This document shows, piece by piece, positions 1 to 5,865 of a stretch of 9,747 nucleotides of DNA. Numbering within the stretch: position 1 is the stretch's first letter; each line of letters begins with the position of its first letter. This stretch comes from Hyphomicrobiales bacterium. Its GTDB lineage: Bacteria > Pseudomonadota > Alphaproteobacteria > Rhizobiales > Xanthobacteraceae. The notes beneath the pieces were generated by a model that saw only the letters and a list, made by a program, of their open reading frames with translations, made no database searches and was not told where the DNA came from. Location of the stretch: positions 1 to 9,747 of the forward strand of contig JACQDO010000119.1 in NCBI GenBank assembly GCA_016201085.1. The letters are read 5' to 3'. A program made the position numbers and the translations under genes.

Positions 1-733
1 CGATCTCACGGGCAAGACAGCGCTGGTGACGGGTGCGACCGGCGGCATCGGCGCCGCGGTGGCGCGCGCGCTGCATGGCCAGGGCGCGACGGTGGCGATC
101 TCCGGCACGCGCGCCGCGGTGCTCGAGGCGCTGGCCAATGAACTGGGCGCCCGCGTGCATGTGCTGCCCTGCGATCTCGCCGACAAGGACGCGGTCGAGA
201 AATTGGTGCCGAGCGCGGAAGCAAAGATGGAGAAGCTCGACATCCTGGTCGCCAATGCCGGCGTCACCAAGGACAATTTGTTCGTGCAAATGCGCGACGA
301 GGAATGGGACCAGGTCATCGCCATCAATCTGACCGCGACCTTCCGGCTCACGCGCGCCGCGGTGAAAGGCATGATGCGCCGCCGCTACGGGCGGGTGGTC
401 GGCATTTCCTCGGTGGTCGGCGTCACCGGCAATCCGGGGCAAGGCAATTATACCGCCTCCAAGGCTGGCATCATTGGTATGATGAAGTCGGTGGCGGCCG
501 AATATGCCAAGCGCAACGTCACCGCCAATTGCATTGCGCCCGGCTTCATCGCCACGCCGATGACCGACAAACTCAGTGACAAACAGAAAGAGGCGATATT
601 GGGCCGCGTCCCCGCCGGCCGGCTGGGCACGCCCGCCGACGTGGCGGCGGCGGCGGTCTATCTGGCCTCCGACGAGGCCGCCTATGTCACCGGTCAGACG
701 CTGCACATCAACGGTGGGATGGCTATGTTTTAG
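1..733 (+). CDS. fabG: 3-oxoacyl-[acyl-carrier-protein] reductase FabG (5' truncated by window edge)
   Basis: NADPH-dependent reductase of the short-chain dehydrogenase family that reduces 3-oxoacyl-ACP to 3-hydroxyacyl-ACP in the cytosolic type II fatty acid synthesis cycle. The frame is open from base 2 and reads DLTGKTALVTGATGGIG, so the true start lies just outside the window; the GTG at 26 is the internal valine of this strand and not a start. Visible family marks are the Gly-rich cofactor loop TGATGGIG (bases 29-52), the NAG motif (254-262), and the catalytic Ser of ISSVVG (410-412) with Tyr (449-451) and Lys (461-463) in the YxxxK arrangement. The C-terminal APGFI, DEAAYVTGQTLHINGGM and final MAMF region closely resembles E. 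coli FabG. About 243 residues are visible against a usual 245-246, so only a few are missing. It sits upstream of acpP and fabF, the usual order; fabD is expected further upstream but is not seen. Confidence 0.96.
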   Translation, partial: DLTGKTALVTGATGGIGAAVARALHGQGATVAISGTRAAVLEALANELGARVHVLPCDLADKDAVEKLVPSAEAKMEKLDILVANAGVTKDNLFVQMRDEEWDQVIAINLTATFRLTRAAVKGMMRRRYGRVVGISSVVGVTGNPGQGNYTASKAGIIGMMKSVAAEYAKRNVTANCIAPGFIATPMTDKLSDKQKEAILGRVPAGRLGTPADVAAAAVYLASDEAAYVTGQTLHINGGMAMF

Positions 734-846
734 CTCATGATCCGAACGGCTGGGCCTCGACCTTGGTCAAGGACGGATGCCGGTTTTCGGATAAGCCTGC
801 CCTCGGGCTCGACTCGACGGATTATGCGCGGAAAGGTGTGAAATGC

Positions 847-876
847 TTGGCTTTTGCGGGCCTGTCCGGCTACGCT
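847..876 (+). promoter_or_regulatory. possible sigma70-type promoter for acpP
   Basis: TTGGCT at 847-852 and TACGCT at 871-876 are separated by 18 bases. The first matches the alphaproteobacterial -35 box (TTGAC-like) moderately and the second is a weak -10. A start here would give a leader of roughly 190 bases that includes the 1017-1043 hairpin. This is a by-eye match only and other placements are possible. Confidence 0.3.
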
Positions 877-1016
877 GGCGCGCGCTAGTCAACGCATTTG
901 AAGTATGGTAACCGAAATTCGGCCCGGCTGGGGCGGCCGATGGCGGACGTCGCAATTTGTACTCCGCGATCGGAAGCGCCACGCTACCGTCAACCACGAC
1001 GAGGCCATGCCGCGAT

Positions 1017-1043
1017 GGTTGCGATCTGATCCGGGTCGCAACC
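1017..1043 (+). promoter_or_regulatory. stem-loop in the acpP 5' leader
   Basis: GGTTGCGA (1017-1024) and TCGCAACC (1036-1043) are perfect complements. In RNA the pairing continues inward through U-G, C-G, U-G and G-C pairs to a 12-bp stem closed by a three-base loop (1029-1031). It ends 16 bases before the GAGG Shine-Dalgarno of acpP and is followed by an A-rich stretch instead of a U tract, so it is not an intrinsic terminator. A role in protecting the mRNA 5' end or tuning translation of acpP is an inference. Confidence 0.55.
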
Positions 1044-1071
1044 CAAATCTAAAAAGCACGAGGTTGGAACG

Positions 1072-1311
1072 ATGAGTGACATTGCCGAGCGGGTGAAAAA
1101 GATCGTCGTGGAGCACCTTGGGGTGGAACCCGACAAGGTGACCGAACAAGCGAGTTTTATCGACGACCTTGGCGCCGACAGTCTCGACACCGTCGAGCTC
1201 GTGATGGCTTTCGAGGAAGAATTCGGTTGCGAAATTCCCGACGACGCCGCCGAGACCATTCTGACCGTCGGCGATGCCGTCAAATTTCTCGACAAGAACG
1301 CAAAAACCTGA
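1072..1311 (+). CDS. acpP: acyl carrier protein AcpP
   Basis: Small acidic cytosolic carrier (79 residues, the usual length) that holds growing acyl chains on a 4'-phosphopantetheine arm for all steps of fatty acid synthesis and supplies them to phospholipid and lipid A assembly. The prosthetic group attachment site is the DSL motif in [14 protein letters not shown], with Ser37 at bases 1180-1182. The helix II recognition segment following it ([23 protein letters not shown]) is strongly acidic, as expected for docking with FabG and FabF. The N-terminus [18 protein letters not shown] and the C-terminal [12 protein letters not shown] are classical for this family. The ATG is well placed 8 bases after GAGG (1060-1063). 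It lies between fabG and fabF in the standard order, but with a long gap on each side (338 and 138 bases), consistent with an independent promoter and strong expression. Confidence 0.98.
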   Translation: MSDIAERVKKIVVEHLGVEPDKVTEQASFIDDLGADSLDTVELVMAFEEEFGCEIPDDAAETILTVGDAVKFLDKNAKT

Positions 1312-1380
1312 GCAAACGCCAGCGCGCCTGCTCGGGAGCTTCATGAGTCGGTGGCCGATGAGCTGTGCGCGGCGCGCCAA

Positions 1381-1407
1381 GCGCGGACTCGTTGATGTCG
1401 TCCGCGC
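1381..1407 (+). promoter_or_regulatory. inverted repeat in the acpP-fabF gap
   Basis: GCGCGGAC (1381-1388) and GTCCGCGC (1400-1407) form a perfect 8-bp stem with an 11-base loop; CAAGCG (1378-1383) and CGCTTG (1409-1414) offer a competing pairing. No U tract follows, so it is not a standard terminator. It could attenuate read-through from acpP into fabF or act as an mRNA 3'-end stabiliser or processing site. The role is unproven. The rest of 1312-1449 shows nothing else except a GGAG at 1440-1443, six bases before the fabF start. Confidence 0.4.
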
Positions 1408-1449
1408 CCGCTTGCCTGCGTTGGCGTATCCTTACGCTCGGAGCCGGCC

Positions 1450-2715
1450 ATGAGACGTGTCGTCGTCACCGGGATGGGAATGCTGACGCCGCTGGGATGC
1501 GGCGTGGAGACGACGTGGGCGCGCCTCATCAAGGGCGAGAGCGGCGCCAAGCAGATCGACACCTTCGACGTCTCGGATGTTTCCGCCAAGATCGCCTGTG
1601 TGATCCCGCGCGGCGACGGCTCGAACGGCACCTACAATCCCGACCAGTGGATGGAGCCGAAGGAGCAGCGCAAGGTCGACGAATTCATCGTCTACGCCAT
1701 GTGCGCGGCGCGCCAGGCGCTCGATCATGCCGGCTGGCGGCCCAAGAGCTATGAAGACCAGACCATGACCGGCGTGCTGATCGGGTCCGGCATCGGCGGC
1801 ATCGAGGGCATCGCTTCCATGGCGGTCACCCTGCACGAAAAGGGACCGCGCCGGGTATCGCCGTTCTTCATTCCCGGCCGCATCATCAATCTCGCTTCCG
1901 GCTTCGTGTCGATCGAATTCGGCCTCAAGGGTCCCAACCATGCGGTGGTGACCGCCTGTTCGACCGGCGCGCATGCTATCGGCGATGCCGCGCGCATGGT
2001 CGCGCTCGGCGATGCCGACGTCATGGTGGCGGGCGGCGCCGAATCGCCGGTCAATCGCATGGCTCTCGCCGGGTTCGCGGCGCTGCGCGCGCTGTCGACC
2101 AATTTCAACGACGACCCCAAGCGCGCCTCGCGGCCCTACGACAAGGCGCGCGACGGCTTCGTGATGGGCGAGGGCGCCGGCGCCGTGGTGCTGGAAGAGC
2201 TCGATCACGCCAAAGCGCGCGGCGCCACGATCTATGCCGAACTGGTCGGCTATGGCCTGTCGGGTGATGCCTATCACATCACCGCGCCTTCCCCGGACGG
2301 TGACGGCGCCTTCCGCTGCATGACCATGGCGCTCAAGCGCGCTGGCATGTCGCCCGATCAGGTCGACTACATCAACGCGCACGGCACCTCGACGCCGCTT
2401 GGCGACGAGATCGAGCTTGGCGCGGTGCAGCGCTTGGTCGGCAATGCCGCCGGCAAAATTTCCATGTCGTCGACCAAATCCTGCGTCGGCCACCTGCTGG
2501 GCGCCGCCGGCGCGGTCGAGGCGATCTTCTCGATCCTGGCGATTCGCGACCGGGTCGCCCCGCCCACCATCAATCTCGACAACCCGTCGGTCGAAACCCC
2601 GATCGACCTGGTGCCGCGTAAGGCGCGCCAGCGCGATATCGATGTCGCGCTGTCGAACTCGTTCGGCTTCGGCGGCACCAACGCCTCGTTGATTTTCCGC
2701 CGCTTCGCGGACTAG
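1450..2715 (+). CDS. fabF: 3-oxoacyl-[acyl-carrier-protein] synthase II FabF
   Basis: Beta-ketoacyl-ACP synthase II, the elongating condensing enzyme that joins acyl groups with malonyl-ACP in the cytosol. It has 421 residues, slightly longer than E. coli FabF; the extra residues include a loop around DGSNGTYNPDQW (about 56-67). The thiolase-fold active site is complete: nucleophile Cys170 in VVTACSTGAH, His311 in INAHGTSTPLGDE, Lys343 and His348 in SSTKSCVGHLLGAAGAVE, and the C-terminal gating loop FGFGGTN (405-411) with its Phe. The N-terminus MRRVVVTGMGMLTPLG is the normal family start, and GGAG (1440-1443) lies six bases before the ATG, so the start is well supported. It follows acpP by 138 bases and precedes mltG by about 92. 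An alternative assignment to FabB is unlikely given the sequence and the position next to acpP. Confidence 0.97.
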   Translation: MRRVVVTGMGMLTPLGCGVETTWARLIKGESGAKQIDTFDVSDVSAKIACVIPRGDGSNGTYNPDQWMEPKEQRKVDEFIVYAMCAARQALDHAGWRPKSYEDQTMTGVLIGSGIGGIEGIASMAVTLHEKGPRRVSPFFIPGRIINLASGFVSIEFGLKGPNHAVVTACSTGAHAIGDAARMVALGDADVMVAGGAESPVNRMALAGFAALRALSTNFNDDPKRASRPYDKARDGFVMGEGAGAVVLEELDHAKARGATIYAELVGYGLSGDAYHITAPSPDGDGAFRCMTMALKRAGMSPDQVDYINAHGTSTPLGDEIELGAVQRLVGNAAGKISMSSTKSCVGHLLGAAGAVEAIFSILAIRDRVAPPTINLDNPSVETPIDLVPRKARQRDIDVALSNSFGFGGTNASLIFRRFAD

Positions 2716-2796
2716 CGCATGCCCAAGGCCCCAGCTTTCGCCATAATCCTTCCTAACCTGCGCATCCCACTGACGTTATTCGCTTGTCGCCGCAGG

Positions 2797-2800
2797 GGAG
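2797..2800 (+). promoter_or_regulatory. ribosome binding site deciding the mltG start
   Basis: GGAG, within an AGGGGAG stretch, ends seven bases before a GTG at 2808. This favours that GTG over the TTG at 2784 in the same frame, which has no purine-rich sequence in front of it. Confidence 0.6.
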
Positions 2801-2807
2801 CGGGTGC

Positions 2808-4022
2808 GTGAACTCCAATCGACCGCCGCCGAACCAAGGTTTCTTGCGGGCGCCGCCGAGCAACGGCGGCGTTGGCCCGCTTGCCGCGGGGCCAAGCCCG
2901 GTTCCCCCGCCGCCGCCGCCACCGGCCAGCAAGCCGCCGCGCAGCCCGCGCGCCGCGCTCGAGCCGGAGCGGATACCGATGCCGAACCGCCGCTCGAAGC
3001 GCGTGCGCCATCCGCTGGTGATCGTCGGCAATGCGATCTTCACGCTGCTGGTGGTGGTCTTGATCGCCGTCGGAACGACGCTGTTCCTCGGCAAGCAGCG
3101 GTTCGATGCGCCAGGCCCGCTTGCCGCCGAAAAGGTGGTCAACATTCCGCGCGGCCTCGGCATCAAGGATATTTCCGACCTGCTGATGCGCGAAGGCGTG
3201 ATCGATCAGCCTTACGTTTTCATCGGCGCCGTGGTCGTGCTCAAGGCGCGCGGCGAGCTTAAATTCGGCGAATACCAGTTCGGCAAGCACGCCAGTGTCG
3301 CCGACGTGGTGGAAACCATCATCGAAGGCAAGGTGGTGCAGCATGCCATCACCATCGCCGAGGGTCTCACCTCCGAGCAGATCGTCGCCAAGCTGCTGGA
3401 GAACGACGTGCTCTCCGGTCAGATTAAGGAGATTCCGCGCGAAGGCACGCTGCTGCCGGAAACCTACAAATTCACCCGCGGCATGGCGCGCGACCAGATA
3501 ATCCAGCGCATGCAACAGGCGCATAAACGCGTGCTGGCGGAGGTCTGGGAACACCGCATGGCGGACCTGCCGCTCAAGACTCCGGCGCAATTGGTCACGC
3601 TCGCCTCCATTGTGGAAAAGGAAACCGGCCGGGCGGACGAGCGCACGCGCGTGTCGTCAGTGTTCATCAACCGCCTCAAGCTCAAGATGCGGCTGCAGTC
3701 CGATCCGACCATCATCTACGGTCTCACCGGCGGCAAAGGCTCGCTCGGCCGCCCGATCCTGCGCAGCGAGATCGACCAGCACACGCCCTACAATACCTAT
3801 GTGATCGAGGGGCTGCCGCCCGGGCCGATCGCCAACCCCGGCCGCGCCTCGCTGGAGGCGGCGGCCAATCCGGCGCGCACCAAGGAGCTCTACTTCGTCG
3901 CCGACGGCAATGGCGGCCACGTGTTCTCGGATAACTACAATGAGCACCAGAAGAACGTGGCCAAGCTGCGCGGGATCGAGCAGGCCAACGCGCCGCAACC
4001 GGCGCAAGCGCCGAGGCGGTAA
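2808..4022 (+). CDS. mltG: endolytic murein transglycosylase MltG (YceG family)
   Basis: Inner-membrane lytic transglycosylase that cuts nascent peptidoglycan strands within the chain and is thought to terminate glycan elongation. About 404 residues from the GTG start. Layout: a cytoplasmic proline- and arginine-rich tail (about 1-68) containing seven consecutive prolines (33-39); one transmembrane helix around residues 69-95 (HPLVIVGNAIFTLLVVVLIA); then the periplasmic YceG/MltG domain. The domain starts with a LysM-like section (NIPRGLGIKDISDLLMREGVI) and carries the catalytic signature LASIVEKETG with the presumed catalytic Glu near residue 270, followed by RVSSVFINRLKLKMRLQSDP, TPYNTYVIEGLPPGPIANPG and LYFVADGNGGHVFS. 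All are family hallmarks. The E. coli protein is about 340 residues; the extra length is mostly the N-terminal tail, common in Rhizobiales. A TTG at 2784 would add eight residues but lacks a binding site. It sits between fabF and yicC. Confidence 0.94.
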   Translation: MNSNRPPPNQGFLRAPPSNGGVGPLAAGPSPVPPPPPPPASKPPRSPRAALEPERIPMPNRRSKRVRHPLVIVGNAIFTLLVVVLIAVGTTLFLGKQRFDAPGPLAAEKVVNIPRGLGIKDISDLLMREGVIDQPYVFIGAVVVLKARGELKFGEYQFGKHASVADVVETIIEGKVVQHAITIAEGLTSEQIVAKLLENDVLSGQIKEIPREGTLLPETYKFTRGMARDQIIQRMQQAHKRVLAEVWEHRMADLPLKTPAQLVTLASIVEKETGRADERTRVSSVFINRLKLKMRLQSDPTIIYGLTGGKGSLGRPILRSEIDQHTPYNTYVIEGLPPGPIANPGRASLEAAANPARTKELYFVADGNGGHVFSDNYNEHQKNVAKLRGIEQANAPQPAQAPRR

Positions 4023-4108
4023 TCTGTAATCCGTCACCTTTATCCTTCGGCGCTCATGCTTTAAGGTCGCCGCGCTTTTCGAATCCGCTTCAAAACGAGA
4101 CAGTTTCC

Positions 4109-4996
4109 ATGGCTCTATCGAGCATGACCGGTTTTGCGCGCGGCCACGGCGTCGCCGGATCCTATGCCTGGAGCTGGGAGATCAAATCGGTCAACGCCAA
4201 GGGCCTCGATCTGCGGCTGCGGTTGCCGCCTGGCTGGGACGCGGTCGAGGGGCCGGCGCGCAAGAACGCCACCGAAAAACTGTCGCGCGGCACCGTCTAT
4301 GCCAACCTCACGGTCGAGCGCAAAGGGGTCGCGCCCACCGTCAAGGTCAACGAGCCGGTGCTCAACGCCGTGCTGGCGACCCTGCACAATCTGACCGGCA
4401 AGGTCGATGCGGCAGCGCCAAGGCTCGACGGCATCCTGGCGCTCAAGGGCGTGATCGAGATCGCGGAAGAGGACGAGCGCGAGGAAGACCGCCGCGCCGC
4501 CGAGGCCGCCATCGTCGCCGGCTTCGACAGGCTGCTCGCCGATCTGATCGCCATGCGGCGCGAGGAAGGCGCCACGCTCGGCCGCCTGCTGTCGGCGCGG
4601 CTCGATGAGATCGCCGCGCTCTCGGCGCGCGCCGAAGCCGCCCCGGGGCGTAAGCCGGAAGCGATCAAGGCCAAGTTGGCCGAGCAGGTGGCGACGCTGC
4701 TCTCCGCCTCGCAGCGTTTCGACGGCGACCGCTTGCATCAGGAGGCGATTTTGCTTGCCAGCAAAGCCGATATCCGCGAGGAGCTCGACCGGCTCGCCTC
4801 GCACGTCGAGCAGGTGCGCAAGCTGATCGGCGACGGCGGGCCGATCGGCCGCCGGCTCGATTTTCTGGCGCAGGAACTCAATCGCGAATCGAATACGCTC
4901 ACCGCCAAGGCCAATGACGTCGAGCTCACCAATATCGGCATCGAGCTCAAGAGCGTGGTCGAGCAGTTTCGCGAGCAGGTGCAGAACCTGGAGTGA
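4109..4996 (+). CDS. yicC: YicC family endoribonuclease
   Basis: Member of the YicC/YloC family (295 residues, usual length), a conserved bacterial protein for which endoribonuclease activity, including cleavage of small RNAs, has been reported in E. coli. The N-terminal YicC domain opens with the diagnostic MTGFARG (6-12) and IKSVNAKGLDLRLRLP (25-40). The C-terminal DUF1732 region (roughly 210-295) has the typical QEAILLASKADIREELDRL, RRLDFLAQELNRESNTL and a final helix ending REQVQNLE. An acidic linker (IAEEDEREEDRR, about 117-128) separates the halves. The ATG is preceded by a weak purine run (CGAGACAG, 4096-4103). Immediately downstream is gmk, the same neighbour as in many proteobacteria, with the gmk ATG five bases after this stop codon, so the two are probably co-transcribed. 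RNA substrates in this organism cannot be inferred. Confidence 0.93.
   Translation: MALSSMTGFARGHGVAGSYAWSWEIKSVNAKGLDLRLRLPPGWDAVEGPARKNATEKLSRGTVYANLTVERKGVAPTVKVNEPVLNAVLATLHNLTGKVDAAAPRLDGILALKGVIEIAEEDEREEDRRAAEAAIVAGFDRLLADLIAMRREEGATLGRLLSARLDEIAALSARAEAAPGRKPEAIKAKLAEQVATLLSASQRFDGDRLHQEAILLASKADIREELDRLASHVEQVRKLIGDGGPIGRRLDFLAQELNRESNTLTAKANDVELTNIGIELKSVVEQFREQVQNLE
4990..4993 (+). promoter_or_regulatory. ribosome binding site deciding the gmk start
   Basis: GGAG, lying in the last sense codons of yicC, is eight bases before the ATG at 5002. An in-frame GTG at 4993 overlapping the yicC stop has no comparable site, so the ATG is preferred. This placement couples gmk translation to the end of yicC. 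Confidence 0.6.
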
Positions 4997-5001
4997 CTTC
5001 A

Positions 5002-5655
5002 ATGACGGTGAAACGGCAGGCGGAGGCGCGCATCGCCGGGCGCGGGCTGATGCTGGTGCTGTCGTCGCCCTCGGGCGCCGGCAAGACCACGCTGTCGCGC
5101 CGCCTACTGGCCGAGGACAAGGGCGTCACGCTGTCGGTGTCGGTGACCACGCGCAAGATGCGGCCGGGCGAGGTCGACGGCCGCGACTACCATTTCATCG
5201 ATCGCCAGCAATTCGATGCGCTGGTCGAAAAGGACGGCCTGCTGGAATGGGCCGAGGTGTTCGACAATTACTACGGCACGCCGCGCCAGCCGGTAATGGA
5301 TGCGTTGGCGCAAGGCCATGACGTGCTGTTCGATATCGACTGGCAGGGCACCCAGCAGTTGAGCGAAAAGGCGCGCGGTGACGTGGTGAGCGTATTCATC
5401 CTGCCGCCCTCGGTCCCCGAATTGGAGGCCCGCCTGCACAAGCGCGCGCAAGACGATTACGAGACCATCCACCGGCGCATGGCGAAGGCCGCCGACGAAA
5501 TGAGCCACTGGGCGGAATACGACTATGTGGTCATCAACCGCGACCTCGATCAGGCCTTCGCCGACGTGCTGGCGATCCTCGCCGCCGAGCGACTCAAGCG
5601 CGAGCGCCAGCCGGGCTTGTCCGATTTCGTGCGCGGACTGATGGCGAAGCTGTAG
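5002..5655 (+). CDS. gmk: guanylate kinase
   Basis: Cytosolic nucleoside monophosphate kinase converting GMP (and dGMP) with ATP to GDP; essential for GTP, dGTP and signalling nucleotide supply. About 217 residues, normal for the family. The P-loop is SSPSGAGKTT (about 21-30). The GMP-binding region shows SVSVTTRKMRPGEVDGRDYHF (about 46-66, with the conserved Thr-Thr-Arg), EWAEVFDNYYGTP (82-94) and DIDWQGTQQL (111-120). The lid is LHKRAQDDYETIHRRMAKA, and the C-terminus has YDYVVINRDLDQAFADV. The start was set at the ATG with GGAG eight bases upstream; a GTG at 4993 would add three residues and overlap the yicC stop. The gene is closely linked to yicC and is probably the last of the + strand housekeeping cluster, since a 28-bp palindrome that could act as a terminator follows 43 bases later. 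Confidence 0.96.
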   Translation: MTVKRQAEARIAGRGLMLVLSSPSGAGKTTLSRRLLAEDKGVTLSVSVTTRKMRPGEVDGRDYHFIDRQQFDALVEKDGLLEWAEVFDNYYGTPRQPVMDALAQGHDVLFDIDWQGTQQLSEKARGDVVSVFILPPSVPELEARLHKRAQDDYETIHRRMAKAADEMSHWAEYDYVVINRDLDQAFADVLAILAAERLKRERQPGLSDFVRGLMAKL

Positions 5656-5698
5656 CCGTTCATCGCTGCCACTAACCTGTGCACCGCGCGGGCGAGGT

Positions 5699-5726
5699 AG
5701 CATGGAACCGCGCGCGGTTCCATGCT
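5699..5726. terminator. perfect 28-bp palindrome after gmk (possible terminator or binding site)
   Basis: AGCATGGAACCGCG is followed directly by its exact reverse complement. In RNA it would fold into a very stable hairpin with a small CG-rich loop 43 bases after the gmk stop. No U tract follows directly, but a second dyad with a T4 run (5730-5744) lies four bases further on. A terminator or 3'-end stabiliser for gmk is the simplest reading; a dimeric protein site or a copy of a dispersed palindromic repeat is possible. Confidence 0.5.
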
Positions 5727-5729
5727 GCG

Positions 5730-5744
5730 AAAAGCCGGGCTTTT
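5730..5744 (+). terminator. short A/T-flanked dyad, terminator-like
   Basis: AAAAGCC-G-GGCTTTT is an exact inverted repeat. As RNA it gives a short stem with A-U flanks ending in four U. The GC core is only about three pairs, so it is weak by itself, but next to the 28-bp palindrome it may complete a transcription stop that works in both directions. Confidence 0.35.
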
Positions 5745-5752
5745 ACCAGCAC

Positions 5753-5764
5753 TTAACCTTAACC
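5753..5764 (+). promoter_or_regulatory. tandem TTAACC repeat upstream of the DUF2778 gene
   Basis: Two adjacent copies of TTAACC. This resembles the half-site of the alphaproteobacterial cell-cycle regulator CtrA (TTAACC-type half-site), but the canonical full site is TTAA-N7-TTAA and here the two TTAA are only two bases apart. Regulation by CtrA is therefore a guess. Confidence 0.25.
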
Positions 5765-5865
5765 GATGCAAAGTAATCCGTGACGTGGGTCGTGTTGGGT
5801 GAGGCTGGGTTCTGCGTATCCTTTTTCGTATTGTTGCGTGCGTATGCATCGCCGTCGGCATTTTC

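Larger units (their letters stand above)
734..1071 (+). promoter_or_regulatory. fabG-acpP intergenic region / acpP leader (338 bp)
   Basis: No convincing gene lies here. The stretch holds a possible sigma70-type promoter (847-876), two small dyads (CCTTG-gt-CAAGG at 761-772 and CCGAA-a-TTCGG at 912-922), a strong hairpin (1017-1043), an A-rich tract (about 1045-1056) and the acpP ribosome binding site GAGG (1060-1063, 8 bases before the ATG). The length and the leader structure suggest that acpP is transcribed from its own promoter in addition to any read-through from fabG, which fits the very high demand for acyl carrier protein. Reading frames on the minus strand here have no recognisable family content. 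Confidence 0.55.

Noticed and set aside
889..1380. Minus-strand open frame opposite acpP and its leader
   Set aside because: Overlaps the acpP gene completely and shows no family features.
1432..2493. Long open frame on the minus strand across fabF (353 codons)
   Set aside because: It is antisense to a clearly identified fabF with all catalytic residues; its translation is rich in Arg, His, Gly and Ala without any family motif, as expected from high-GC codon bias.
2784..2807. TTG start for mltG
   Set aside because: No Shine-Dalgarno in front, whereas the GTG at 2808 has GGAG seven bases upstream; the eight extra residues show no conserved character.
2712..3590. Minus-strand open frame across mltG (292 codons)
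   Set aside because: Antisense to mltG; composition-driven and without recognisable domain or a ribosome binding site of note.
4993..5001. GTG start of gmk overlapping the yicC stop
   Set aside because: The GGAG at 4990-4993 is correctly spaced for the ATG at 5002, not for this GTG; not fully excluded.
4115..5002. Minus-strand open frame of 295 codons opposite yicC
   Set aside because: Mirror of the yicC coding frame in GC-rich DNA; the + strand protein has diagnostic YicC motifs.
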